A DNA stretch of 64,000 nt from Odontocerum albicorne. Lineage: Eukaryota > Arthropoda > Insecta > Trichoptera > Odontoceridae. The stretch spans positions 33,179,540 to 33,243,539 of the forward strand of contig OX463839.1 in the NCBI GenBank assembly GCA_949825065.1, read 5' to 3'. This document shows, in pieces, positions 20,401 to 31,435 of this stretch (its first letter is position 1; each line of letters starts with the position of its first letter). The position numbers and the translations under genes were made by a program. The notes below the pieces were generated by a model. The model was not told where the DNA came from, ran no database searches, and was given only the letters and a program-made list of their open reading frames with translations.

Positions 20401-22597
20401 TGATTGGTGCGAATTCGACAACGGTTTGGTGCGAACTCGGCAAGCTGTAGTATAAACTAATTGTACAAGCAATAAACTAATTGTAACTTCGCATGTCGCA
20501 TGCTACTCAAATATTTTAAGTAAAAACTAGTATATCTACTCTAAATACGAAGTGCGCTCTTTACCCTGCAACTTAACAACACTGAAAAAAGTCCTGATCA
20601 ACAATATTTGTATAAACTAATACTGTTGAAAAATATCAATTAAGAATTTCAATAAGTGTTCAGTATATTTTCAATTTAGAAATAAATATTCTGTTCTAAA
20701 TTTTTAAGCTAAAAATGACATTTTGCGCTTTTCAAATATTGACCAGACTAGAAATTAGTCGTAAATAATATGTTATTAGGATATATTACCGAGATTGGTT
20801 TACTTACATATGAGTATATCACATATTTCGTTATAAATATAATACAGAGAGCAATTGAATATTTTAGTAATTTAATTAATAAAAAAGCCGCAACAAAAAC
20901 GAGTCTATGACAGGTGTATATGAACGGGATCCTTAATGTATGGTCGAACATCCTAATCAAACCTATAAGATTTACATAATACTATTTGATGATGCTTTTG
21001 AATGACTTACTCGACTGCTGGACGGTTGCGGTTTGTATGGATCATGATCATAGGTTTTGGTTACCGCATTAGTATGCCTTTAAATCTATTTGGTAACACA
21101 CCATCCGAGGTGATAAAAGGATCCGAGGTGAGGTCAAGATCATCGTAATGATGTTATATTTATAAAATACGTACGATTAGATATTAATATAATATAGATT
21201 TTAACAAAAGTTAAATTGTAATAATTTTATAAAAGAGAAAATTTGTATTATTTTAGTTGCAGAATTATTTGTGAGATGGTATTGTAAAATATTTTTCGTT
21301 GGGAATAGTGTATTAGTTACATATTATATTTAATATAATAAATATTGGCACAATTTCAGTCACAAGGATGTCGGTGGAATAGAAAAAAAATTGATTTTCA
21401 ATTTTCGGTTTCGATTACTGAATATTTAAATTATCAACTGTATTTCTTCGATTTCAGGACTTCCATATTTATTAACGTTTCGATATGAAAGAATGTGCAT
21501 ATTTTTAAGAATCTGATTTAAGAAGATAATTTTGTAGATGAATAAAATTTTAGGTCAAAACTCTTTATATTACTCACTGATGGGTAGATAAGATGTTTCG
21601 TTCAAAAATACACGAAACTTTAATCGAGATATATACCTATACATGTATTTCGAGGTGAAACGAATATATTGTAAATAAAGAAGTTAATAAACATATTTCT
21701 AATTTGTAGATATTTACATAATACATATAGTATATAACACGAAGTTCTTAAATTAAATTAAATCGTTATAAAAAACTTTGCAACTAAGACACAAAACCCA
21801 TAAAAAATGGTCAAGTGGAAAAAAAGTTTAAGTATTTTTAATATACTCGTATGTATTAAAATAAACATCATAAATGTGTGCATTAGATATTCAACCCAAC
21901 TCAAATATTGAAATAAAATCGAAGGTTGCTACGAGTATTAAATGCCGGATATTTCGTTACATTCATTATAATTATTGAATGTTGAGGAAGAATAGTTTTC
22001 AATGAAAAAGATCGCGTTGTCGATAACTTATAACTCGTGATAATTCCATATAAAAAAAACATTCGGCACAACTCATTGTCCAAGCCAGTTAGAAGATTTT
22101 TATTTACATATAAATTCCTTTACAAATATGCACAAATTTCTATTCAAAATGTTGACAAAGTATACACATTTCATGTAAAATGAAAATTTAAAAACAACGA
22201 ATTATTTTTTCCATAATCCATTCAAGGCCCTAGCACATTGTAATATACGAAGATTTTCGTCTGACTACTATGATGTATGAGAACAGATTTTTTATGCATA
22301 ACAAAATTGGATATTTTAGGTTGGTCTTCATTCTAACATAACCATTAATTATTTATTTAAGAAATACAATTTTAGTAACACTATCTTAAGATATAAGGTA
22401 AGGTTTAAATAAAACAAAATAAACAATTTTGTTACCTTGCTAAAAAGGTCCTGTCTCTTTTAACTACAACCCTTTTAAAAATAAAAAAAAGGCATTCTTC
22501 TATTACACGGATAAACAATTTACCCATATAATGTATACGATAAAAAATATTTGCTACATAAAATTTCTGAGTATTTTTTTATGTTTCAGAAGTTTAG
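20401..22597. other. AT-rich non-coding stretch
   Basis: No gene is seen. At 21920-21941 the string CGAAGGTTGCTA matches the end of the mariner MITE at 25631 and is followed by CGAGTA and TTAAAT, a terminal-repeat scrap carrying the 8-mer. Another 8-mer is at 21844. Confidence 0.5.
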
Positions 22598-22599
22598 TA

Positions 22600-23887
22600 T
22601 TGGGTGTACAAATAAGTCACCGCCGTTTGACAAAAGTTGGCGCCACCAGTAAGTTATGGTTAAAATTGTCAGATGTAAAATGTCATTATCGTAAGGTTGG
22701 ACATCTGTCAACAACATGACCTTGAAATATTAGTGAATTTTTATCAGTATAACATATTTTTTTGTGTTCGAAAATGTCAAGTTTTGAGCCGAATAAGCGT
22801 CATTTGCGGGAACTTTTGATTTACTTCTTCAATTTGAAGAAATCTGCAGCTGAGGCGCATCGATTGCTTGTAGAAGCATATGGTGAGGCTGCCTTAAGTG
22901 AGAGAAGTTGTCGTGAGTGGTTTCAAAAGTTTAAGAACGGTGAATTTGACATCGAAGACAAAGAACGTAGCGGAAGGCCGAAAGTGTACGAAGACGCGGA
23001 ATTGGAAGTATTATTGGATCAAGATTCGTGCCAAACGCAAGAAGAACTTGCACTTACATTAGGAGTGACTCAACAAGCAATTTCACATGGGTTGAAATCA
23101 TTGGGAATGATTCAAAAACAAAGAAATTGGGATTCATATGAACTGACACGGAGAAACTTTGAATGCCAATTTTCCACATGTGAAATGCTGCTTGCCAGGC
23201 ATAAACGAAAGGGTTTTCTGCACCATATAGTCACTGGTGATGAAAAATGCATCCATTATGATAATCCAAAAAGGAAGAAATCATGGGGATCCCCTGGTCA
23301 TGCTTCAACATCTACGGCTACGCCAAATATTCATGGAAAAAAACTCTTGTTGTGTATTTGGTGGGACCAGCTTGGTGTCGTGTATTATGAGTTGCTCAAA
23401 CCGAATGAAACCATTGCTGGGGCTGTCTACCGAACATAATTGATGAGATTGAGTCGAGCACTCGAGGAAAAGCGCGCCCACTACTACGCCAGACACGACA
23501 AAATTATTCTCCTGCATGATAATGCTAGTCCACATGTTGCGGCACCGGTCAAAACCTATTTGGAAACACTCAATTGAGAAGTTTTACCCCACCCGCTGTA
23601 TTCACCAGACATTGCTCCTTCTGATTACCACTTGTTTTGATCGATGACGCATGGCCTGTCTGAGCAGCACTTCACATCATATGAAGATACCAAAAATTGA
23701 GTCGATTCGTGGATAGCCTCAAAAGATGATGATGATGGCTGACGCGGTATTCGTATGCTGACAGAAAGATGGGGAAAAGTAGTGGCAAGCGATGGGTACT
23801 ACTTCGAATAAAACATGAGGTTCCGTTCTTTCACAATAAATGCCCATTTTTTTATAAAAAACGGCGGAAACTTATTTGTACACCTAA
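22600..23887 (+). mobile_element. Full-length mariner, mauritiana-like
   Basis: Ends are TTGGGTGTACAAATAAGT on the left and its counterpart (complement TTAGGTGTACAAATAAGT) on the right. The inverted match extends through CCGCCGTTT, about 28 bp. TA target duplications flank it at 22598-22599 and 23888-23889. The length of 1288 bp is usual for mariner. Confidence 0.95.
22774..23811 (+). pseudogene. mariner transposase (DD34D), stops only
   Basis: The ATG at 22774 begins MSSFEPNKRHLRELLIYFF, and the frame ends at a TAA at 23809, giving 345 codons before the stop, the usual Mos1-type length, with no net frameshift. The N-terminal paired helix-turn-helix region includes LTLGVTQQAISHGL. The catalytic blocks are VTGDEKC (first Asp; the usual Trp after Lys is Cys), LLHDNASPH (second Asp) and PDIAPSDYHL (third Asp). 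Premature stops are TAA 23437, TGA 23575, TGA 23638, TGA 23698 and TGA 23740. Most sit where the family has Trp, Arg or Gln, so C-to-T or G-to-A changes explain them. The transposase would bind the terminal repeats and cut and paste the element at TA; this copy cannot make it. Confidence 0.95.
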
Positions 23888-23889
23888 TA

Positions 23890-24237
23890 TATCACTGTGA
23901 AATAATGAAAGTTTTCGATAATTTCAACTTTGAGTAGTCCTTATCATATATTAATTACAGTCACGTTGATGCGCAGGAGTGAGACTCGCAGGTTCTATGG
24001 GAATATTTCTCGTGTATGTTATTTGGGGGTAGAGTAGAGTTGAATAAAATAAATTGTGAATCGTCTTAAAAGGACAAATTTTATTTAAAAGTTCGCTCTC
24101 AAAGCTAGGTTGTACTTGCTTAAGTTAATTTCTGAAGCTCACAATTTATTGTTAATTTTTTAGCACGAACAAACGTCGCCGGTTTGAAATAATATACATT
24201 TTTTTAAATTATCCTGAAACCATTTAAATAAATTGAA
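23890..24237. other. Non-coding stretch
   Basis: I see nothing to report here. Confidence 0.5.
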
Positions 24238-24830
24238 TGAATATACGAAAATCTGATTTCAAACATGCCATGATTCTTAATTAGAGGATATGTTAGGTTT
24301 AGATCACCCCTATAAAAATATGTCAACAATCATGCTTATTGCAGCATTACACAACACCAGGTGACATAAACTCTAGTAGTGATGCTTGTAATATATCATT
24401 GATAGCCTTCCCAACACATGTTAAGCAGAAAAAGGATCAACGGATTATATAGTCTGCATGTTATTTCCAAAGAATTCTAAGCAAGTTCTAAATATGTGAT
24501 TTCACTAGTGTTTATTCAAAGGTTGTCTAGTATTCGATACTAATTAGATACTCAAAATTTATATGCCAAGGACTTAATCGTGATACGAAGACCTTACGAC
24601 AGGATTAAAACTGGTATTTTCATTAAAATATTTATGAAGGTCTGATACATTTATAAGAAAATATGAAAAAAAAAACAAAATATATTTCTCGAAAGGTAGC
24701 CACTAAACATATGTAATTTTCAAAATGTACATTTATTTTTGTATCCTAAGCACTAACATTTATGATTCAATCCACGGTCGATGTCGACCTTAAAATGACA
24801 CCCAACAATTTTGTTAAGCATCATCCAATA

Positions 24831-25631
24831 CGAGGGTTGCTACTTAAATTTTGAGACATACAAGTAAAAACAAATATTTATCATCGAAAAGAACTTTTGT
24901 TGGAATTGGCTCGTCTTGAAAGACCCATACAGTCGACTGCTGTTTAGTTTCTGGCTCATATGCATAGATCCATGATTCGTCGCCTGTCACGATCTTATAG
25001 ACGTCTTTTGAAGCACCGCGATCGAATTTTTTCAACATTTTTTTGGACCAATCGACACGAGCCTTTTTTTGAGCAATTGTCAAATTATGCGGTATCCAAC
25101 GCGAACAAATCTTTTTGACGGCCAAATGTTCATGCAATATTGAATGTATGCGAGTGGAACTAATGCCCAAACATGCCTCAATCTCACGATAAGTCACATG
25201 ACGATCTTGCAATATCAGTTCACGCACAGCATCGATGTTTTGTGGCACAACAACCGATTTTGGACGACCTTCACGAAATTCGTCCTGGAGCGAACTACGA
25301 CCACGATTGAATTCGGAAAACCAGCGAAACACAGTGGCTCGGGATGGTGCTTCATCACCAAAAGTCGAAGCGAGTTGATCGGCACACTGTTGTTGAGTTA
25401 GTCCACGTCGAAAATCATAAAAAATCATCGCACGAAAATGTTCACGATTTAATTCCATTTTTGGCCGAGATGAATTTTTCAAGTCAACGTAAACAACACA
25501 AATAGCACTCGTACGACAAAACTTTCTAAGCACGTATATTATTAAAAACGTCAAAATTTACGATGCTGATGTCAGATTTGACGTATCTACACTGGTGTTG
25601 CCATATTTCAAAACTTAAGTAGCAACCTTCG
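24831..25631 (-). mobile_element. Internally deleted mariner (801 bp) with CGAG terminus
   Basis: Terminal repeats are CGAGGGTTGCTACTTAAATT on the left and, on the complementary strand from the right, CGAAGGTTGCTACTTAAGTT, followed by TTTGA. TA duplications lie at 24829-24830 and 25632-25633. Copy B of the segmental duplication, near 30616, has a single TA at the matching place, so this insertion is younger than the duplication. About 480 bp are missing relative to a full mariner. Confidence 0.95.
24844..25458 (-). CDS. Truncated mariner transposase, DNA-binding half intact
   Basis: From MELNREHFRAMIFYDFRRG the frame is open for 204 codons. It contains both helix-turn-helix parts (GLTQQQCADQLASTFGDEAP; VTYREIEACLGISSTRIHS), the linker WIPHNLTIAQK and the first catalytic block VTGDESWIYAYEP. 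After PIPTKV an internal deletion joins it to a short foreign tail, LFDDKYLFLLVCLKI, and a stop inside the right terminal repeat. The second and third catalytic Asp are missing, so it cannot cut DNA, but a terminal-repeat-binding protein could still be made. The frame is open upstream for 32 more codons to 25554. I chose the inner ATG because the family starts there. Confidence 0.8.
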   Translation of the reverse strand: MELNREHFRAMIFYDFRRGLTQQQCADQLASTFGDEAPSRATVFRWFSEFNRGRSSLQDEFREGRPKSVVVPQNIDAVRELILQDRHVTYREIEACLGISSTRIHSILHEHLAVKKICSRWIPHNLTIAQKKARVDWSKKMLKKFDRGASKDVYKIVTGDESWIYAYEPETKQQSTVWVFQDEPIPTKVLFDDKYLFLLVCLKI

Positions 25632-25867
25632 TACAATTGAAGCTGTCAATTTTTTTTTAATATAGCATCGTGTCTCGTGGTCATTAGTCGTCTGCGGCCG
25701 GTAATTAAAAAAATAAAAAAATTGTCCCTTAAAACTATGATTTAGTTCGTTCAAAGAATTTATAAAATTTAATAAAAAATCTAGTTGAAATAACAGCAAT
25801 TTCCAAATCTGTTCAAATTACCAGATCACGGAGACAAAAAAACCACGATGTCACGACAATCGACACG

Positions 25868-26020
25868 ACCGCTGTGGTTTAGTTGGTAAGACGTGTTAGA
25901 AGTTGGAGAATCCCAATTTATTTACAAATAGGTTCCAGTCAGGTTTTCACTAAATATTTTTTTAATAATTTCTAGTTGGTTGGAAGGGATTGCTAAATAA
26001 TAATAAACCCGCTGTTTACA
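25868..26020 (+). mobile_element. SINE-1 in copy A
   Basis: CGCTGTGGTTTAGTTGGTAA (A-box) and a damaged B-box, then AATTTCTAGTTGGTTGGAAG and GGGATTGCTAAATAATAATA. It occupies the same place as the SINE-1 at 30823, so it was present before the duplication. Confidence 0.8.
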
Positions 26021-26965
26021 ATAAAATTATAATAAAATGCAATACAAACTGTAAAAATACATTTATAAAAATAATTACACCTCGCTGTTTTTAGAATTTA
26101 ATAGAAACCCCATAAAATTATAGCCTGAAGAGTATGTTGAGAATTATAATATATTAGTACCTATTAAGTTTCTCGATCAAGTTTTTTTGGATTGTGTAAC
26201 TAAATTAGTTATTCAAATATTCAAAAGTAATATTATAACATAAAAAAATTGACTAAAGCATGCAGTGTCAATAAACTCATTTTAAAAGGAGTAAGGAATA
26301 AATCTGTGGTAATTAAAACGGGTGTTTATTGGATATGCTTTTTTTGTCCATTGAATATAATTTTTTCTCAAAATTAATTATATTTTACACAAATTCTTAA
26401 AAAAAACGCTATTAATTTGCATATATGGTAAGTAAAATTGGGTTCGTACTATTCTAGAAAATAGGCTACCTAACTTAATTACAGGCAGGTGTCACATTTA
26501 TTTTCCATTTGATGAAGTTGTACATTTTTAAAATTAACTAGGCAGAACATTTTCCGGAGAAAAATGTTTAAATGCTCGAGTTTATTTAGGTACATTAATG
26601 ACTACACAAGAATCTGATTTCAAACATACCATGATTCCTAATTAGAGGATAGCTTTTAACAACCCGTAGAAAAATGTGTCAACAATCCTGCTTAAAATTA
26701 CTCCAAACCAGTTGACATCAATTCTAGAAGTGCTGCTTGTAGTTTATCATTGATTGCCTTCTCAGCCACCGGAAATAAATGGTAAGCAGAAAAGGGATTA
26801 TACAGCCTGTATTATTTCTAAACAAGTTTATGCAAGTTCTGATGATGTAATTTCACTAGTTTTCATTCAAAAGTTGAGTAGTACTCGATAAAATTAGTCA
26901 CTCAATATTTATTATATACATACATATGTCAAGGACCTGATCGTGATACGAAAACCTTACTCGTA

Positions 26966-28475
26966 CAAACACATACAACTTCACGCCGTGTCCTTTGCGG
27001 GGTAGGCAGAGAGAGCAGATCTCCAAACTTGCCTATCAAAGCACACATCTTTTGCCTTTTCCACATTCATACGAGTACATCTCGTAATGCACAATCTTCT
27101 ATTATTCATACTTATTTGACCTCCGTTCAAAATCTGGTCCACTTAATCCAGCCACATTTTCCTCTGCCTAGCTCTTTCACGCACACATCACACTTCTGAC
27201 TTGAGGTGCATGGCCGCGTGGTAACACACTGGACTTCGGTGCGGAAGGTCGCTGGTTAGAACCCCGCGCTGTACTGCTCCGCTCGAATGACAGTTATTTT
27301 TTCGCCTAGTATTCAAGGGTATAAGGATACCTATGACTTCGGTTATATCTATTCATTCAAAAAGAGGACAAAAACATCCCGGTGTGCTTCGGTCGTCTCA
27401 CTTCAGGTGTGCCACCGGATCCAGTACAGCGGTGAGGCCGGTTAATTTGCTGGTGTGCAACGGCTCACTCATTTAAAAAAACAAAATGGCGAGGGGATCC
27501 TCGACTACGAGGCCCAGCAAGAAACGAACGCATTTCTTTCTTGTATATTAATTTAGACATTTTTTCTCTCCGCATGCCCAAACCATCTTAAAGCTCCTTT
27601 CTTCATCTTACTAAAAACATCCATGTATTCGTTTCTGATGTTTCCATTCCACCTTCTTTCATACACTGACACTACACAATTTTTGCTTAGTGAACGCATC
27701 TCCACAGCATTAATCTTTCTTCTGCCAAGTTCAAGTTTTATTTCACTTTCACTTCAATATTATGTATTTTCAGTTTTGTCACTTTTGATATTGGATGATT
27801 GTTGTATATTACATTGCGTGCTTAATGTCGCTAACCTTCTTTCAATGTACATTTTAACTCACCCATCATATGTTAATATTCTACCTAGATAACATAACTA
27901 ATTCACCTGTTCCAGTTTCTCTGAGTGAACACTTTTACCACAATTCTTTCTATAACCATAACCTTTGATTTTGCTACATTCAATTTCAAACCTTTTACTA
28001 GGAGCAGGCTTCTTAGTTTTAGAGCGCTATCACTGAAAAATACCTATTTTGGGTATTACAAGATAGTGATCCGTTCTTAGATTGGCACTTCTAAATACCC
28101 GCGTGTCACTTATTTATTTCTTGAGATGTCTTGTCTTGTCTCTAATTATTTTCTTAAGATTCACACACACAACATCTATCACTGGCCTTCCAGTCCCATG
28201 TATACATGTCAAGCTCCTTGTGATTAAATAGTGTATTTGATATAACAAGGTTGATTTTCAGACATACTTCTAACATCCCATTACAATTGTTGTCCATTCT
28301 CGCTTCGCCAAACTTACCTAAAACACTTTCATATCCATTCATTTTCCCTCCCACTCATCCATTGAGATCCCCGCCAAGATATTTTTTTCATTTACTCTTT
28401 TCGTTTCCAGCATTTTCATATCTCTTCCAGAAGACTGTTTTTGTTTAGTGATCTTATGAGTTAACCAGAGCTAAT
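26966..28475 (-). mobile_element. LINE fragment inserted in copy B
   Basis: The minus strand holds decayed LINE codons, including W-F-G-H-like, GRRKINAVEMRSL-like and a W-L-D-x-V-D block. The insertion is flanked by GAAAACCTTA (26950-26959) and GAAGACCTTA (28476-28485); copy A has a single GAAGACCTTA at 24589-24598, the empty site. The boundary at the 26960 end carries CTCGTA. The copy at 5225-5660 is homologous. A tRNA-headed element interrupts it at 27203-27545. Confidence 0.8.
27203..27545 (+). mobile_element. tRNA-headed SINE-like insertion within the LINE
   Basis: GCATGGCCGCGTGGTAACAC (A-box) and GCTGGTTAGAACCCCGCG (B-box) begin the insert. The body has GTCTCACTTCAGGTGTGCC and CGGTGAGGCCGGTTAATTTG and ends in an AAAAAAACAAAATGG-type stretch. 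LINE homology resumes at about 27545. The head differs from SINE-1 and SINE-2. Confidence 0.7.
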
Positions 28476-29239
28476 GAAGACCTTATGACATGATTAAAAC
28501 TGCTCTTCAAATTAAAATATTTATGAAGGTCTGAATTTACAAAAGCAAAATATTAACATTTGCAAGAGTATGCACACTAAATAGTTGCACCCAAAACTTT
28601 TTACATAAATATTTGTATTCGTGGAATATGTAGCTTCAAATCTTAAAATCAGATTAAATCTTAACTTAAAATCAAATCTTCGTAATTTATACTTGTTTAA
28701 ACAAATACTTATTAAACCTTATTATATTTCTCATTCTTAACTTGTACTTTTACAAAAGGATCGACGAGGGGTTAAATTTAATTATTCCATTGAAGAATAA
28801 AGAAAAAAAATAATGATAAAATGTAAACAAAACGATTAAAGAATGAAATGATCATTGTTGATTATGTTTTCGTGTCAATAACTTGAACCTTAATTTCACT
28901 ATCCGGCATTCGTGGGAAGTTACAACAAGGCCAAATACGTTAATTTAATTTAATTGCAACCTTTGTGATGAAAAATATGTTAGAAGTCGCGTGACATCAT
29001 CAGTGCGTAAAATAACATTCAAATAGGTTCTTTTGCGTGCAGTTGCGCACTCAAAAAACCATCCCAAGGATCGGACCGAAAATCGAAAGGATTATGTGCG
29101 TTTTTTTGCACAACAACCAAAATAGTTGAATCAACTTAAAAACTTTCATAATAGTGTTTCAAAAATTATCTGAAAACTGATCAGTTTAAGCAAATCGATA
29201 GAGAAGAACTACATTCCGAAACATACCAGAGGTTCGTGA

Positions 29240-29735
29240 TCATACCATCATGCCAATTCCCTCATGGGGTACGCAAATAGGAATGAGCGCAAGATTTCCC
29301 TATGTCGCCACACATTCTCTTTCGACTTTCCCTTTCGCCGCTTCTATCTTATCATACAACTCCTATGATTTCTTTGACTTTTTACATTTTCTTCTTTCAA
29401 CATTTCAAACACCTTCTTTCATCATAATCACCCATATATCGCATTTTATTTTCCTTTCGCTTTTTTCTATCACCACGACTTTGGATTTTGTAACAATCTT
29501 TCTCAAATCTTTTTATTTACATCTCTCATACAATTTGCTTATCAGACTGTAATTAATCTTCATTTTCCTCTACTACTTACTACCATGTCATCAGCACACA
29601 GCAATCCGCATACATTACCATTCGATATTTGTATGCCACCCATTAACCTCTGTAGTTCCTTCACACATGAATCAATGTACATATTAAACAATCAGAGTGT
29701 CATAACACATCCTTGCTTTAACCTTTTTTTAAATA
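29240..29735 (-). pseudogene. LINE reverse transcriptase palm fragment
   Basis: Read on the minus strand the codons give KQGCVMTL, LFNMYIDSCVKELQRLMGG, ISNGNVCGLLCADDMVVSS and further decayed text. G-C-V-x-x-x-x-L-F-N-x-Y and the C-A-D-D (Y-A-D-D-like) box are the palm of a LINE reverse transcriptase. It carries stops and frameshifts, and the segment at 35040 is a second copy of the same lineage. Confidence 0.8.
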
Positions 29736-29824
29736 TTAAACCATTCAGTCAAGGCACAATATAAACAAATATGAAATCAAACATGAAACTCATAAACTTA
29801 ACGTATACATATTAAAGCTTAGTA

Positions 29825-30165
29825 TTTTTTTCATTCGTGTGGTGCCGAATTGATGATTCGGATATATTGAAAAGCGTGGCCGAGAAACAACATTGTCTTC
29901 ATCCCAAATAATTGGGGCTTTGGATTTTGGAACCACTGGAATATGCACGGGCCTCGTAGTTGTTATCGCACATATCGGCAATACTACAACAAGTGACTAG
30001 GCAACAACACGATGCGTTTAGCGCATGCGAGTATTATTACCAGGTAAACTTACTGTCTACCCTGGAACCATTTTTTTTAAATCAGGTATCTTCGGAAATT
30101 AAACCCGAAACCCCTGGGTAGAAGTCAAACGCCTTACCAACTAAGCCACGGAGGTCATCATACTA
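29825..30165 (-). mobile_element. SINE-2, full-length
   Basis: On the minus strand: ATGACCTCCGTGGCTTAGTT (A-box, essentially the SINE-1 head), a weak B-box GGGTTTAATTTCCG, an A-rich linker, then a body different from SINE-1. The body includes GTGCGATAACAACTACGAGG and TCGGCCACGCTTTTCAATAT and ends ATTCGGCACCACACGAATGA. Homologues lie at 17331, 38224, 57690 and 61490. Confidence 0.85.
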
Positions 30166-30822
30166 ATGATTGAATAAATGAGTTAAAATCGTTGAAAGAA
30201 ATTTAAAAGATTATATCATGTACTATATGTTTCTATAGTGTGTATTTACAATTTTTTTTGTAAACTATTAAAACCCCGAAGAAAATATAAAAGGGAATAG
30301 TATAATTGGACCAAACCTTGGAAATAAAAAATATATCGATGAGTTTTATAAACATAAATAAGAGATGTTGAGTATGATAACATTATTGTGGTCAATATTT
30401 GGTTTTCTCACGCGATAACGCTTAAAATCGTTCATTGTGGTGACAGAAAATATGAACAAACAAAAATATATTTCTTGTAGCCGCTAAACATAACCATTCA
30501 AGTGTAATTTTCCAAATGTACCTACATTTATTTTCGTAGACTAAGTACCAATATTTATTATTTCTTATACGGTCAATGTCTACCTCAAAAAGAAATTCTA
30601 CAATTTTTTAAGCAATCAACTAATAAAAGTGAAGCTGGAATGTAGTATCGTGTCTCGCGGCCTTAAGTTGACTGCTTCTGACAACTCCAAAGACAAAATT
30701 GTCCCACAAAACTATGATTTAGTTCTTACTAAGAACGAATTTGATAAAAAATCTGGTTGAAATAAAAGCGTTTCCTTAATCTATTCGAATTTAGACGGAG
30801 ACAAAAAATAATATATAACGAC

Positions 30823-30990
30823 AATCTACATGACCTCTGTGGCTTAGTTGGTAAAACGTCCTTCAACTTGGGGGTTCAGGATTCTAATTTATTTTAAAAA
30901 GGGTTCCTAGTTCTCACTTAAGGCTTCTTTAAAATCTTTCTGGTTAGATGGAAAATTGCCACAAGGCAATAAACCCACTAGGTTATACTG
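30823..30990 (+). mobile_element. SINE-1 in copy B
   Basis: GACCTCTGTGGCTTAGTTGG (A-box), TTTCTGGTTAGATGGAAAAT and GCCACAAGGCAATAAACCCA. It is the duplicate of the copy at 25868. Confidence 0.85.
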
Positions 30991-31435
30991 TATCATATAC
31001 CGTGCAAGTGTTATAGAATACAATACAATAAATGAATTAGACATTTATAAGATGTAATTATATTTCAATTAATTAATTAAGGCACGCAGTATCAATACAC
31101 TTGATACGTAATATTAATATTTTATTATAAAAAGTGCATTAATCTACGTATGTCGTGTCAATAAGCTCATTTTTAACGGAATGAGAAATATAAACAAAAA
31201 TCTATATTAATTAAAAGGCTTGCCCATTGAATAATTATTTATTGTTCAGTTTATATATATATATTTCCTCATTTTAGTACTATTTTAAGCCAATTCACAA
31301 AAAAATATGTTATTGTATTTATTTGGATGTTAGTGAAACTGGGTTCGTAGTTTCACGTACTACTATTCCAAAAATAACATAAGGCTATCAAACTTCTTAC
31401 AAGCAGGTGTCATATCTAATTTCCATATGACACGA

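Larger units (their letters stand above)
24238..26515. repeat. Segmental tandem duplication, copy A
   Basis: Matches 26600-31435 in the same orientation through a string of landmarks: AATCTGATTTCAAACAT (24250 and 26611), a GTGATACGAA phrase (24580 and 26943), TATGAAGGTCTGA (24633 and 28522), ACTATGATTTAG (25734 and 30710), a SINE-1 (25868 and 30823) and GGCAGGTGTCA (26484 and 31403). Identity is moderate, so the event is old. It includes the mariner MITE, which copy B lacks. Confidence 0.85.
26600..31435. repeat. Segmental tandem duplication, copy B (interrupted)
   Basis: Same order of landmarks as copy A. It is expanded by a LINE at 26966-28475 and by about 1.9 kb at roughly 28545-30445 that holds another LINE scrap and a SINE-2. 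Copy B runs directly into the 38-bp minisatellite. Confidence 0.8.

Noticed and set aside
24830..24840. Counting the MITE end TACGAGGG as another footprint
   Set aside because: It is the intact left end of the element, not TA-CGAG-TA, and was left out of the count.
29250..29552. 100-codon + strand frame
   Set aside because: It is the complement of a LINE reverse transcriptase palm; the minus strand carries the meaning.
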